A DNA stretch of 64,000 nt from Sneathiella sedimenti (GCF_017313765.1 NZ_JAFLNC010000001.1:868001-932000), one strand, 5' to 3'. Numbered from the stretch's first letter, positions 1 through 9,510 are shown. The notes: generated from the sequence alone by a model not told the origin. Made by a program: numbers and translations.

Positions 1-732
1 CGACGGATGGTTGACCCGGCGCCATGCGATATCGGTAACATGGAGCAGGCCATCGACACCACCCAGATCGACGAATGCGCCGTAATCGGTGATGTTCTTG
101 ACCACGCCTTCCAGCGTCTGGCCTTCTTCGAGGGTACCGATCAGCTCGGAACGGGCTTCGGCGCGGCTTTCTTCCAGGACGGCGCGGCGGGAAACAACGA
201 TGTTGCCCCGGCGACGATCCATTTTCAGGATCTGGAATGGCTGTGGAATACCGCGGAGCGGTCCGATGTCACGAACCGGGCGAACGTCCACCTGGCTGCC
301 GGGCAGGAAGGCCACAGCGCCGGAGAGGTCGACCGTAAAGCCGCCCTTGACGCGGCCAAAGATGATTCCGTCAACCCGCTCGTTATTGCCAAAGGCAACT
401 TCGAGTTTTTCCCAGGCTTCCTCGCGGCGGGCCTTGTCACGGGAGAGGACTGCTTCACCGGCAGTGTTTTCAATTCTTTCAAGAAATACCTCGACCGTGT
501 CGCCGATTTTAAGGTCTGCTTCCTGGCCGGGGGCGGCGAATTCCTTCAGGGGAATGCGGCCTTCGGACTTCAATCCGACATCAATGATGGCAAGATCGTT
601 TTCGATATTGATAACGGTGCCTTTGATGACGGTGCCTTCGAGGCTGTCGCTGGCGCCATAGGATTCGTCGAGAAGAGCTGCGAAATCCTCAACAGCGGGC
701 ATGCCTTCATCGGCAAGAGATGTATCTGACAT
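1..732 (-). CDS. rpsA: 30S ribosomal protein S1, N-terminal part (cut by window edge)
   Basis: Reading the minus strand from the ATG at 732 gives 244 codons without a stop, running off the left edge. The protein begins [20 protein letters not shown] and continues with successive S1/OB-fold repeats (segments such as [21 protein letters not shown] and later [20 protein letters not shown]), the hallmark of ribosomal protein S1, which holds mRNA on the 30S subunit during initiation. A GAAGGA Shine-Dalgarno motif lies about 9 nt before the ATG. It is followed upstream by cmk and aroA on the same strand, the classic aroA-cmk-rpsA order of proteobacteria. The family is normally about 560 residues, so roughly 40 percent is present. 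Confidence 0.96.
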   Translation of the reverse strand, partial: MSDTSLADEGMPAVEDFAALLDESYGASDSLEGTVIKGTVINIENDLAIIDVGLKSEGRIPLKEFAAPGQEADLKIGDTVEVFLERIENTAGEAVLSRDKARREEAWEKLEVAFGNNERVDGIIFGRVKGGFTVDLSGAVAFLPGSQVDVRPVRDIGPLRGIPQPFQILKMDRRRGNIVVSRRAVLEESRAEARSELIGTLEEGQTLEGVVKNITDYGAFVDLGGVDGLLHVTDIAWRRVNHPS

Positions 733-879
733 ATTTGATTTCCTTCAAGATCCTGATATCAGGCCAAACCGGTCGTCCGGCGGATCGATGGCCACGGGCT
801 TCTCCAAATCAAGATACGCACGCAAGAGAAGCGCTGTTAATGTTAAATTCCGGCGCGGTCGGAACGGTCTCCTTCATAT

Positions 880-1497
880 TCAGGCGGCGTCAATAATCTT
901 GCAAGCCGCAGTAACAGCCGCTTCTATATCCAATTTTGAGGTATCAAGCAAGTGTGCATCGTCAGCTTTTTTGAGCGGAGCCGTGCCCCGGCCCTGATCG
1001 CGGGCGTCGCGAGCCTCCAAATCTTTGAGCACGGCATCATAGGTTGTCTGGATGCCCTTGGCGGCGAGTTCGTCGAAACGCCGGCGCGCCCGCACCTCGG
1101 CACTGGCGGTAACGAACAGTTTCACATCGGCGTCTGGGCAGACCACAGTGCCAATATCGCGCCCGTCCAGCACAGCGCCCGTGGGCGTTTGCGCGAAATC
1201 CCGCTGATATTGCAACAAGGCCGCGCGCACCGCCTGATTGGCGGCGACAATGGCAGCAATTTCTGCTGTTTCCTCGTTTCGAAGGGCGGGGTCATCGAGT
1301 GCAATGTCATCTAGGCTACCCGCAGCTTTAACCGCGAGTTCAAAATTGGTCGGGTCGCTTCCCAATCGCAACAATTTTAACGCGACGGCTCTGTAAAGCG
1401 AACCAGTATCAAGATAATTGAGATTATAGATTTGTGCGATTCGCCGGGCGAGAGTACCCTTACCCGCGGCGGCTGGTCCATCGATCGCGATAATCAT
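880..1497 (-). CDS. cmk: Cytidylate (CMP/dCMP) kinase
   Basis: A 205-residue protein of normal family length. The P-loop is GPAAAGKGT near residues 7-15, followed by the LDTGSLYRAVALKLLR nucleotide-binding segment and the GRDIGTVVCPDADVKLFVTA motif typical of CMP kinase. It phosphorylates CMP and dCMP with ATP in the cytosol for pyrimidine nucleotide supply. Its ATG overlaps the aroA stop by four bases (ATGA), so the two are translationally coupled, and rpsA follows 147 bp downstream. No unusual residue replacements are visible. Confidence 0.97.
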   Translation of the reverse strand: MIIAIDGPAAAGKGTLARRIAQIYNLNYLDTGSLYRAVALKLLRLGSDPTNFELAVKAAGSLDDIALDDPALRNEETAEIAAIVAANQAVRAALLQYQRDFAQTPTGAVLDGRDIGTVVCPDADVKLFVTASAEVRARRRFDELAAKGIQTTYDAVLKDLEARDARDQGRGTAPLKKADDAHLLDTSKLDIEAAVTAACKIIDAA

Positions 1498-2846
1498 GCC
1501 GCCGTCCCGCGTGTCATGTTCCCGCCGAGCGAGGTGAGCAGGTCGACAAATCCCGGAAAGCTCGTTTCCATCACCCGGCCGTCATCGACGGTGACCGGTT
1601 CCTGTGCGGCAAGCCCCATCACCAGGAAAGACATGGCGATGCGGTGGTCGAGGTGGGTCTCGATATGGCCGCCGCCCTTGGGTGCGCGGCCACTTCCTTC
1701 GATGATCAGGCCGTCCTCAAGCTCCTTGAAGGAGACGCCGCAGGCTTTCAGGCCTGCGGCCATGGCGGCAATTCGGTCGGATTCCTTGACACGAAGCTCA
1801 TGCAGACCCCGCATCACCGTTGTTCCTGTCGCAAAGGAGGCGGCGACAAAAAGGACGGGAAATTCATCGATCATCGTCGGCGCGCGTTCCGGCGGAACCT
1901 CAATCCCCTGAAGGGAACCGCCTTTTATGCGGATATCGCCAACTTTCTCGCCGCCCTGTTCGCGCGGGTTCATGATTTCTATATTCGCGCCCATCTCCTG
2001 CAGGGTAATGAAGAGACCGTCGCGCAACGGATTAAGGCCGACATTGGTAATGGTCACGTCTGAACCCGGCTGGATTGCCGCCGCAACCGCGATAAACGCC
2101 GCAGAGGAGGGATCGCCCGGTACGACAATGTCGGCTGCGGTCAGTTCCTGCTGTCCCCGGTATTCAATCACGCGACCGCCGGTGTCGATATCCGTCACCG
2201 TTACCTCCGCCCCAAAATGACGGAGCATGTTTTCCGTATGGTCGCGGGTCGGCTTGGGCTCTGTCACGCGAGTGAGGCCGGGCGTATCGAGCGCGGCGAG
2301 CAATATTGCAGATTTCACCTGCGCCGAGGCGACGGGCAGCTCATAATCGATCGGCATCAGGGTCCGGCCCGTCACCGCGAGGGGGAATCGCCCCCCGGAT
2401 CGGCTGGTAATCAGGGCGCCCATTTCCTCAAGAGGCCGGGCGACACGCCCCATCGGGCGCTTATGCAGGCTGGCGTCCCCCCTAAACATGGTCGTAAAGG
2501 GGCTGCCTGCCACCAGGCCCATCAGAAGTCGCGCCGCTGTTCCGGAATTTCCCATGTCGAGAACTTCCTCCGGCTCCCTAAGCGCGCCGATGCCGTTACC
2601 GGTGACGTGCCAGTCGCCGACAGAATTCTTGACGACTTGGGCGCCGAGTTGCCGGAGTGCCGCGGCGGTACGGAGCACATCCTCCCCCTCGAGCAGGCCG
2701 GAAATTACCGTCGTACCGGTCGCAAGGCCGCCAAAAATAAGGGCGCGATGGGAAATTGACTTGTCGCCCGGCACGATAATGGAACCGGTGAGCGGGCCAG
2801 TCGGATGTGCCGTAACGGGGACGGGAAGAGAGATTTGAGAGGTCAT
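1494..2846 (-). CDS. aroA: 3-phosphoshikimate 1-carboxyvinyltransferase (EPSP synthase)
   Basis: A 450-residue protein. It transfers the enolpyruvyl group of PEP to shikimate-3-phosphate, the sixth step of the chorismate pathway. Visible motifs are GDKSISHRALIFGGLATG near residue 28, the PEP loop MGNSGTAARLLMGL near 98-111, SAQVKSAILLA and the C-terminal HLDHRIAMSFLVMGL. The glycine of the NSGTA loop is retained; by general knowledge of the family, an alanine there is associated with glyphosate tolerance, so nothing suggests tolerance. First gene of the aroA-cmk-rpsA run; divergent from the TIGR02300 gene with about 210 bp between. Confidence 0.97.
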   Translation of the reverse strand: MTSQISLPVPVTAHPTGPLTGSIIVPGDKSISHRALIFGGLATGTTVISGLLEGEDVLRTAAALRQLGAQVVKNSVGDWHVTGNGIGALREPEEVLDMGNSGTAARLLMGLVAGSPFTTMFRGDASLHKRPMGRVARPLEEMGALITSRSGGRFPLAVTGRTLMPIDYELPVASAQVKSAILLAALDTPGLTRVTEPKPTRDHTENMLRHFGAEVTVTDIDTGGRVIEYRGQQELTAADIVVPGDPSSAAFIAVAAAIQPGSDVTITNVGLNPLRDGLFITLQEMGANIEIMNPREQGGEKVGDIRIKGGSLQGIEVPPERAPTMIDEFPVLFVAASFATGTTVMRGLHELRVKESDRIAAMAAGLKACGVSFKELEDGLIIEGSGRAPKGGGHIETHLDHRIAMSFLVMGLAAQEPVTVDDGRVMETSFPGFVDLLTSLGGNMTRGTAA

Positions 2847-3056
2847 GGATTTCTAGCTGGGTTTGCCCTTGGGCTGTTAAAAAACGGAAACTCCTGCCTC
2901 GGGGTTTTAGCAAGCTTTTTTGCTCATGTCACATAAAGCTGCCACGAAATGAAAGAAACTTTTGACAGCGATCCTATATTCTGGCAATTCACCCCCTTCA
3001 ATGGTGAGTTAGGGCGCTGTTGCGCAATTTGGCGCCCAGGCAAGAATGAGGTGACA

Positions 3057-3410
3057 ATGGCAAAACCGGAATGGGGCGAAAAGCATCGTTGCAGTGCTTG
3101 CGGCAAGCCTTTTTACGATATGAAGAAATCGCCGATCATCTGCCCGTCATGCGGCGCAGAGAACACGCCGGAGCGGTTGCTGAAACCACGGCGGTCGGCG
3201 CCGACAACACCGTCAGAGGCGGAGAAAAAGGCAGCAGCGGCAAAGAAGAAGGCTGCGGAAGCCGTGGATGATGATCTCGAGGTGGATGTAGACGACGAGA
3301 TTGATGACGATCTTATCGATCCGGATACAGTTGACCTTGCGGATGACGATGACGATGACGACGATCTTTCCGGTGTCGTAATCAAGCCGAAAAGCGACGA
3401 CGAAAGCTGA
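3057..3410 (+). CDS. TIGR02300-family zinc-ribbon acidic protein
   Basis: 117 residues when started at the ATG at 3057, which has a GAGGTG Shine-Dalgarno motif just upstream; a longer in-frame reading from 2949 exists but starts in the promoter region. The N-terminus (MAKPEWGEKHRCSACGKPFY) carries two CxxC pairs (CSAC, CPSC) forming a zinc ribbon, followed by an Ala/Lys helix-forming stretch and a very acidic tail with eight consecutive Asp. This matches the alphaproteobacterial TIGR02300 family, whose function is unknown to me. It is divergent from aroA and about 85 bp upstream of tRNA-Ala. Confidence 0.88.
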   Translation: MAKPEWGEKHRCSACGKPFYDMKKSPIICPSCGAENTPERLLKPRRSAPTTPSEAEKKAAAAKKKAAEAVDDDLEVDVDDEIDDDLIDPDTVDLADDDDDDDDLSGVVIKPKSDDES

Positions 3411-3495
3411 TTTAAGCGGGTCTGCATTTTTGACTTGAATCTGAACGGGCTTCGGCATAGGTTCCGAACCCGCGGCGGGCATTCCTCGCCATTAT

Positions 3496-3571
<76 letters not shown>

Positions 3572-3578
3572 ATATTTC

Positions 3579-3608
3579 AAGGGCTTAGCCGGAAACGGCT
3601 AGGCCCTT
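3579..3608 (+). terminator. Hairpin downstream of tRNA-Ala, probable terminator
   Basis: AAGGGCTTAGCCG pairs with CGGCTAGGCCCTT across a GAAA tetraloop, a 13-bp stem with one wobble. It starts 7 bp after the tRNA CCA and is followed by an AT-rich stretch rather than a long T-run, so it is a plausible but not canonical intrinsic terminator. Confidence 0.7.
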
Positions 3609-3830
3609 ATTCTATTGAACTTACCTTCAGAGAAGGTTTCAGGTAGCGCTAAGCATTTGTGCCTACCACTCAATGACCTGTAATTTGCTACAAGCTAAAA
3701 CTGGCGGCAATATGGTGCCAACCCTTTGGGGGGGGTGGCGTTAATGACACAGGATTCTCAGGGTATTTTGGAGAATCTCAGACTCAAAGCTGAAAAAAAC
3801 ACTCACGAAAATACTGCGTCAAAATGTATT

Positions 3831-3858
3831 TTGACAAATCGGCCTCGCGCACTATTGT
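3831..3858 (+). promoter_or_regulatory. Candidate sigma-70-type promoter for the EAL-like gene
   Basis: TTGACA at 3831-3836 and TATTGT at 3853-3858 are separated by 16 bp, about 70 bp before the translation start at 3930. The rest of the 320-bp gap between the tRNA hairpin and the gene is AT-rich; apart from an eight-G run at 3728-3735 and a short ORF I do not support, I see nothing else in it. Confidence 0.45.
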
Positions 3859-3929
3859 AAGTTAGTAATATAAATAATCAATACAACTAATAGGGTAAAT
3901 TTTGATCGTGAATTAATAGTGAGAAGATA

Positions 3930-5654
3930 TTGTCAAACACAAGTTTCTCTATACTGAAGACCAATTGGAAAAAACTATCGCGGAAAATATTTTCCTTTGA
4001 TGGGACCGATCCCCCAAACGCCAGCTCTAGCAAAAAGGGGAAGAAGTCAGAAGAGAAACAACGCGATGCCTCACTTTCCGAGATTGATCAGGAAATACTG
4101 GCCCTGATTGCAGAAAATGATTTTCTGGTAAACGGCAAGGTTAGCCTCGTAAATCTTGGCCGCATCAAGGAAAAACTGGGCAAGAAATGGCCTAAATATT
4201 CCGATTTTGTCCATGAATTTGCCGAAAAAGTTATCGAACGCCGAATAACCAGCCAAGACCTTTATTACCGGGTTGGTGAAGATGTCTATGTATTTGTCTT
4301 TGCGCGGCTGACGGAAGAGGAAGCCATCATAAAATGCTCGTTGATTGCGAAGGAAATTGGTGAGCAGATATTCGGAGACGCCTGGTCATCGGATGAATTT
4401 GGCGCCTCCATTGCCGTTACCAAAACAGATGGGAGCGTTGTCTTTGAAGAACGGTCGATAAAGGATTCTATCGCCAACAGCCTGCTCACAGCAAATACGG
4501 TCAACCCAAAAAATGCGCTACAAGCGATCACGCCGGAAGCTGCAAATAAGGCGTTTAAAGATATCTCCGCCAGAATAGACGCCATTGAAATACCGAGCGG
4601 CCACACAGACGCCGAGGACGACCCCGAAAAACTGTTGCAGAATTTCAGGCTCATGATGAACGGGGTTGACGAAATAGTCTCTCATTTCAACGATACCACC
4701 GAGTTGGTAAATCTGAACAAAAATACGCCGCAATGGAAGTCATTCGTTCATGACTCTCACACCGCCGGCGACTTTACCGTCAGTGACTTATCACAGAAAT
4801 TAAATGCTCTGATTAGCGATACCCAAAAACTCTACGATAATATCCAGGATACCGTGATTCCAAGCCTTGAGTTGCAAGACAAACTCAAAGAGGCAGCCGA
4901 TAGTGAAGATGGCTTGGACGAAGCAGAAATGGAGCTTTACTACTGGCCGGTCCTGCAACCTGCAGTCTCTGCCATTCACTCATATCGTTTGACCTCAAAT
5001 ATTATGTTGGATAAATCCTTATGGACCTTTGAGGACCTCCCGGAAGAATTGGAGCCCGGTACGGTCGCTGCTCTTGACCGCCTTCTCTTGCAAAGGGCAA
5101 TTGTTGACCTTTTGGAGTGTCGTGACAAAGGGTTGCTTAATATAATTATTATCCCGGTCCATTTTTCCACACTGAACATTTCGTCACATCGGCAAGCCTA
5201 TGTGCGGATTTGTTCGAAAATCCCGAATGACATGCGTAAGTTGATCATGTGGGAGATTATCGGCAGCGGTGCCGGACTTTGGCATTCGCAACTCCAGAAC
5301 GCGGTTTCTGCGGTGAAGCGGTTTGGTCGGCTGGTTGCGCTGGAAGTAGACTCTAAAAATCCCCGGTTCACGGATTTGAAGGCAATTGGTATGGATGTGG
5401 TCGGGTTTAATTGCCAGAAAATTGAAATTTCGGCCGGGGACGTAAGGGCAAGACTTCCCATTTTCAAAAAGCGGGCGGTTCAAGAAGGACTGCGCAGCTA
5501 CGCATTTGGCATTGAGGACAGGCCCTTGTTGTTCGCGGCCCTAAAGGCTAATTTTGATTTTGTCGCCGGCGCAACTGTGGCTGAGAATGTCCGACACCCA
5601 GAAGGGGTGAAAGAATATCAAGACCTTTTAGGTGAATTTACCCTGAACAAATGA
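3930..5654 (+). CDS. Degenerate EAL-domain protein with GGDEF-like middle region
   Basis: 574 residues starting at TTG with a GAGAAG motif upstream. Residues about 345-570 follow the layout of an EAL domain (YYWPVLQPAVSAIHSYRL for the FQPI..EAL strand, LLLQRAIVDLL helix, FGRLVALEVDS, DFVAGATVAENVRHPEGVKEY for the final strand and helix), but the ExL signature and the metal-binding acidic residues are not there. Residues about 90-135 (YYRVGEDVYVFVFARLTEEE) faintly resemble the C-terminal part of a GGDEF fold. No membrane segment is evident. It is therefore probably a non-catalytic c-di-GMP-type sensor or scaffold; binding is not predictable. Codon use is more AT-rich than in the neighbours and it sits immediately after a tRNA gene, which may mean acquisition. 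Confidence 0.65.
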   Translation: MSNTSFSILKTNWKKLSRKIFSFDGTDPPNASSSKKGKKSEEKQRDASLSEIDQEILALIAENDFLVNGKVSLVNLGRIKEKLGKKWPKYSDFVHEFAEKVIERRITSQDLYYRVGEDVYVFVFARLTEEEAIIKCSLIAKEIGEQIFGDAWSSDEFGASIAVTKTDGSVVFEERSIKDSIANSLLTANTVNPKNALQAITPEAANKAFKDISARIDAIEIPSGHTDAEDDPEKLLQNFRLMMNGVDEIVSHFNDTTELVNLNKNTPQWKSFVHDSHTAGDFTVSDLSQKLNALISDTQKLYDNIQDTVIPSLELQDKLKEAADSEDGLDEAEMELYYWPVLQPAVSAIHSYRLTSNIMLDKSLWTFEDLPEELEPGTVAALDRLLLQRAIVDLLECRDKGLLNIIIIPVHFSTLNISSHRQAYVRICSKIPNDMRKLIMWEIIGSGAGLWHSQLQNAVSAVKRFGRLVALEVDSKNPRFTDLKAIGMDVVGFNCQKIEISAGDVRARLPIFKKRAVQEGLRSYAFGIEDRPLLFAALKANFDFVAGATVAENVRHPEGVKEYQDLLGEFTLNK

Positions 5655-5788
5655 TCTGCGAAATATTGTAGGAAAACAGCATCCTGCTCTTAAATATAAG
5701 AGAGCAGTTTCCCGCGCCATGTCATGAAAATTCAGGGCCGGATTGCCAGAAATGCGCAGATATGGGTATTTTCCGATCCCAAAAGAAC

Positions 5789-5817
5789 GGCCCCGCCGGG
5801 TAAGCGGGGCCTTTTTT
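5789..5817. terminator. Bidirectional intrinsic terminator
   Basis: GGCCCCGC (5789-5796) pairs with GCGGGGCC (5804-5811) across a 7-nt loop and is followed by TTTTTT on the plus strand and a T-rich tract (complement of AAAAGAAC) on the minus strand. It lies between the convergent ends of the EAL-like gene and the helicase gene and can serve both. Confidence 0.9.
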
Positions 5818-5842
5818 CGTTTTCACGCGATGCGTTGGTTGG

Positions 5843-7186
5843 TTAGGCTGCGGCGCGTTGCGGGCGGCGGTTGCGCTGGCGGGGCTTGCCCGACCCGGCG
5901 TTCTGGGATTTCGGTGCGCCGGTACGGCCACCCCCGTTATTTTGCCGATTGCCGGAACCGGAACCAGAACGGCCATTTCTGGCGCCACGGCGCCCGTTTC
6001 CGTTGTTCGAAGGCTTGCTCTCCTCACCTGCCGGGGCATTGGCGATGCCTTCCGCATGAAAGGGATGATCCTCAAGGACGGGGACAGGCTGGCGGATGCT
6101 CTTCTCGATATCCTTTAGGAATGCGCGTTCCTCATGATCACAGAAGGAGAGGGACGCCCCTGTCGCGCCGGCACGGGCCGTCCGGCCGATCCGGTGGACA
6201 TAGCTTTCGGGCTCGTTCGGGATCTCGAAATTGATCACATGGGTGACCCCATCGACATCGATTCCGCGTGCGGCCACATCCGTTGCCACCAGGGCCCGTG
6301 TCTCGCCGGAGCGGAAATCATTGAGTGCCTTCTGGCGTGCATTCTGCGACTTGTTGCCGTGAATGGCGGCAGAGGAAATACCCAGCTGCTCGAGCTGACG
6401 CGAAACACGGTTCGCGCCATGCTTGGTGCGGGTGAAGATAAGGACGCGGCTGAGACTTTGATCCTTCAGCACATGGGCGAGCAGCTCGCGTTTGCGGCCT
6501 TTCGGTACCATCAGCACATGCTGCGCAACCTTCTCCGCCGTCGTGGCGGCCGGGGCAACCTCGATGCGGAGGGGATTCCGGAGAATGCTGTTCGCGAGCT
6601 TTTCAACCGAAGTTGGCATGGTCGCAGAGAAGAGCAGGGTCTGGCGCGTCTTGGGTAATTGCGCGATGATCTTCTGGATATCGCGGATAAAGCCCATATC
6701 GAGCATCCGGTCGGCTTCGTCCAGCACCAGATATTCAACATTGGAGAGGCTGACATGCCGTTGGTTCATCAGATCGAGCAGGCGACCCGGCGTTGCAATC
6801 AGGATATCGACACCGGCGGTCATTGCCTTGATCTGCGGCTTGGCCCCTGCACCACCATAGATCAATGTGGTCTTCAGGTGCAGATACTTGGAATAAGCTT
6901 GGATATTTTCGGAAATCTGTATCGCCAGTTCGCGTGTCGGGGCAAGGATCAGGGCGCGGGCACCTTTTGCGGTGCGCTTGCCTTCTCCGGTCAGGAGTTT
7001 CTGGATCAATGGAAGCGAGAAGGCGGCGGTTTTTCCGGTGCCGGTCTGCGCAATTGCGATCAGGTCCTTGCCATCCATAACGGCGGGAATCGCCTGTTCC
7101 TGGATTGGCGTCATGGTTTCATAACCGCCCTCTTCGACAGCGCGAAGGACGGATTGGTTCAGACCAAGGTCTGTAAATTTTGTCAT
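5843..7186 (-). CDS. rhlE: DEAD-box ATP-dependent RNA helicase, RhlE type
   Basis: 447 residues from the ATG at 7186 (MTKFTDLGLNQSVLRAVEE); an upstream in-frame ATG at 7240 would add 18 residues unlike the family. Visible motifs: Q motif TPIQEQAIP, Walker A AQTGTGKTAAF, APTRELA, DEAD box VLDEADRMLDMGF, SATMP, and C-terminal HRIGRTARAG. The last 60 residues are Gly/Asn/Arg-rich (an RNA-binding basic tail), as in RhlE. It unwinds RNA in ribosome assembly or mRNA decay. It is monocistronic by spacing, with 250 bp upstream in which I see no clear element. Confidence 0.93.
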   Translation of the reverse strand: MTKFTDLGLNQSVLRAVEEGGYETMTPIQEQAIPAVMDGKDLIAIAQTGTGKTAAFSLPLIQKLLTGEGKRTAKGARALILAPTRELAIQISENIQAYSKYLHLKTTLIYGGAGAKPQIKAMTAGVDILIATPGRLLDLMNQRHVSLSNVEYLVLDEADRMLDMGFIRDIQKIIAQLPKTRQTLLFSATMPTSVEKLANSILRNPLRIEVAPAATTAEKVAQHVLMVPKGRKRELLAHVLKDQSLSRVLIFTRTKHGANRVSRQLEQLGISSAAIHGNKSQNARQKALNDFRSGETRALVATDVAARGIDVDGVTHVINFEIPNEPESYVHRIGRTARAGATGASLSFCDHEERAFLKDIEKSIRQPVPVLEDHPFHAEGIANAPAGEESKPSNNGNGRRGARNGRSGSGSGNRQNNGGGRTGAPKSQNAGSGKPRQRNRRPQRAAA

Positions 7187-7437
7187 TACTTTAGTTACTT
7201 TCCAGTTTTTATAAGGCCTGTTGCAGCGCAGACGCTCCACGATCCAAACAAAAACAAACGACCGGTCGAGTTTCTCGATCGATGCGGGTGTATTGCTGTT
7301 TCGGGGGTGGTTTCGACGGCCTAATTAATAGAGATCGAAATTAGCGCCATGCGAAAGACTGCAACGCGACACTCTACTGGTATCGCTTCGGCAATGAGGC
7401 GACTTATACGCTAATTAACTGGAATGTCAAACTTTCT

Positions 7438-8517
7438 CTATTTACCGGCTAGCGCCTTCAGGCGCCTTTGGGCGTCCGACGCAAGGGTGCGGGTAAGCTC
7501 CCCGGCATCCAGATTGCGACCCAGTGCCGCCGCCTGACCCGACCAGAGCGAGGTGAAATCAACCGATCCGGTCTGCTCTGCTTTCGCTTTCAAGGGCGCT
7601 AGTGCGGCGCCCGCAGTCGGGAAGGGCGGGGCATCTTCCGACATCGGCCCGACCTCGCGGATTATCCGGTTGATCAATCCGCGGGCGGGCTTGCCCGAAA
7701 AGACATTGGTTAAAACCGTTTGGTCATCCTTGGCCTGATGAAGGGCGGTGCGATGGATATCGCTGATCAGGGATTGCGGGGTAAACAGATAGGCCGTGCC
7801 AATTTGAACACCGGCGGCTCCCAGGGCGAAAGCCGCGGCGATACCCCGCCCATCGGCAATGCCGCCAGCCGCAATGACCGGTACGTTCACGGCATCAACA
7901 ACCTGCGGCAACAGCGCCATGCTGCCCGCCTGCGCCGTAATATCCTGGGTCAGGAACATGCCGCGGTGACCGCCCGCCTCATAGCCTTGCGCGATAATCG
8001 CATCGCAGCCGTTTTCTTCCAGCCAGCGCGCCTCCTTTACCGTTGTCGCGCTGGAAAGAACGCATGCACCTGCTGCCTTGACCCGTTTGAGCAGGGCAGC
8101 ATCGGGCAGGCCGAAATGAAAGCTGACCGCATTTGGCTTGATATCCTCGATCAGTTCACACATGCCCTCATCAAAGGCGCGGCGGACGGGGGCAGCGGCA
8201 ACGTCGTCTGTGTTGAGGCCGTATTCAGCGTAGAAGGGCGCGAGCCGCTCCGTCCAGGCGGCCTGTTGTGCGGCTGACGGTGGGGTGACCGTATGGCAGA
8301 AGAAGTTCATACTGAATGGTTTTGTGGTTTGCTGGCGGATATTGCCTGCCTCGGCGCGCATCTTGTCCTCGTTCAACATGGCGCAGGGGAGGGACCCGAG
8401 GCCGCCCGCCTCGCTTACCGCGATGGCCATTGCCGACCCATTGGCCCCGGCCATGGGGGCCTGGATAATCGGCACCTCGAGTTGAAGAAGATCAAGCAGT
8501 CTTTCGTTCGGCCACAT
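7438..8517 (-). CDS. Nitronate monooxygenase (2-nitropropane dioxygenase family)
   Basis: 359 residues from the ATG at 8517, which has GGGAGGG 6 nt upstream; the in-frame extension to 8580 lacks this. The start PNERLLDLLQLEVPIIQAPMAGANG, the EEARWLEENGCDAIIAQGYEAGGHRG-type segment and VIAAGGIADGRGIAAAFALGAAGVQIGTAYL form an FMN-binding TIM barrel of the NPD family. The HRG segment supplies the catalytic His of class I enzymes. It oxidises alkyl nitronates, using FMN and oxygen. Downstream of the TetR gene on the same strand with a 138-bp gap; a functional link is unproven. Confidence 0.85.
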   Translation of the reverse strand: MWPNERLLDLLQLEVPIIQAPMAGANGSAMAIAVSEAGGLGSLPCAMLNEDKMRAEAGNIRQQTTKPFSMNFFCHTVTPPSAAQQAAWTERLAPFYAEYGLNTDDVAAAPVRRAFDEGMCELIEDIKPNAVSFHFGLPDAALLKRVKAAGACVLSSATTVKEARWLEENGCDAIIAQGYEAGGHRGMFLTQDITAQAGSMALLPQVVDAVNVPVIAAGGIADGRGIAAAFALGAAGVQIGTAYLFTPQSLISDIHRTALHQAKDDQTVLTNVFSGKPARGLINRIIREVGPMSEDAPPFPTAGAALAPLKAKAEQTGSVDFTSLWSGQAAALGRNLDAGELTRTLASDAQRRLKALAGK

Positions 8518-8655
8518 AGCAAACCCTCCCGCCACCTGGATTATACAGGACAAATTGTAACATATTGCGCCGGTTTGCAAGACAACTCAGCCGTTTGATT
8601 GCGCGGATCTTATCCTCTAAGCCTGATCAGGCTTTCACCCCAAAACTGGAGCTTC

Positions 8656-9381
8656 CTATCGGCTCTCCGTCAGCCGGGATCTCGTTTCAGACGAGACCGG
8701 GGCGATAAAGGCGGCGCTGGCCATGTCGATCAGGTTCTCGACCGCGCGGTCGAAGTTGAATGATCCGGTTTCCTTGAGCTTGCGGGCGCGCACGGCCTCG
8801 ATATCCGCGACGGCGAAAATCAGCATCGACCTCAAGGTCGCGATCCTTGTCATGCGTAATTCGGCCGGGATATTCTCAAGCTGGCCCAGCAGCAACTCAT
8901 TCATACGCCGGATGCCCCGGTCGGCCTTGCCGGCGATGATGTCGTCAAAGCTGACGGTCGGGCTGCGATGCACTTCCAGCAGAAAGCGGTTGTAATAGCT
9001 CGGCTGCTGAGATTCCTCGATCGGGCGGATGAAGGGAATAACGGCCGTCTCCACAATGCCGCGGATATCATTGCCGCGGCCCTCTGCCAGCAGATCATCA
9101 ATCATTTGGTTGCGATGGGCATCAATCTTGGTAACCCGCCACATGAGAATGGCCTCAATCAACGCATCGCGGGAGCCAAAATGATAATGCATGGCAGAGG
9201 AATTGCGCTGGCCCGCGCCTTTCAGGATCTGCTGAAGGGTCACCCCGTCCACGCCGTGAATGGCAAACAACTTCTCCGCGGCGGTGACAATCCTGAGTTT
9301 TGTCCCGTTAAGCGCGGCCGGTGCAGCGTCCGGTGTGACCGGATACTCAACGGTCAGCTTATCAAGATTGCTGTTTGTCAT
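8656..9381 (-). CDS. TetR/AcrR-family transcriptional regulator
   Basis: 241 residues. The N-terminal helix-turn-helix is at about residues 28-75 (RIVTAAEKLFAIHGVDGVTL followed by the recognition segment SSAMHYHFGSRDALIEAIL). The C-terminal ligand domain is not informative. It is divergent from the TauD-type dioxygenase gene with 129 bp between, so it most likely controls that gene and itself; the nitronate monooxygenase may also be a target. The effector cannot be inferred. Confidence 0.9.
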   Translation of the reverse strand: MTNSNLDKLTVEYPVTPDAAPAALNGTKLRIVTAAEKLFAIHGVDGVTLQQILKGAGQRNSSAMHYHFGSRDALIEAILMWRVTKIDAHRNQMIDDLLAEGRGNDIRGIVETAVIPFIRPIEESQQPSYYNRFLLEVHRSPTVSFDDIIAGKADRGIRRMNELLLGQLENIPAELRMTRIATLRSMLIFAVADIEAVRARKLKETGSFNFDRAVENLIDMASAAFIAPVSSETRSRLTESR

Positions 9382-9430
9382 GGCGGCGGTTTTCCCAAAA
9401 TACCATTGTATCTATCACCATATTATCGGC

Positions 9431-9471
9431 TTGACAATTTAATCACAAGTAATTAATCAGTATCAATTAAT
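9431..9471 (+). promoter_or_regulatory. Candidate promoter and operator in the tetR/tauD-like gap
   Basis: TTGACA at 9431-9436 is followed 17 bp later by a weak TAATCA, and two AATTAAT copies sit at 9451-9457 and 9465-9471, 14 bp apart. The AT-rich repeated motif overlapping a promoter between divergent genes is a plausible TetR-family operator. The assignment is weak, since AT-rich DNA gives such motifs by chance. Confidence 0.3.
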
Positions 9472-9510
9472 GAATGCCCATTAAAGGCCAATAAAACAAG
9501 GGAGAGGGAA

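Noticed and set aside
7-729. Long plus-strand open frame over the start of the window
   Set aside because: It is the complement of ribosomal protein S1, whose motifs are on the minus strand.
3744-3860. 38-residue reading frame after an eight-G run
   Set aside because: It starts with a G-rich tract upstream, but the composition is ordinary, it overlaps the candidate promoter of the next gene, and nothing else supports it.
3572-5654. Integrated island at tRNA-Ala
   Set aside because: No integrase, no repeat of the tRNA 3' end and no insertion sequence were found; only the lower GC suggests transfer.
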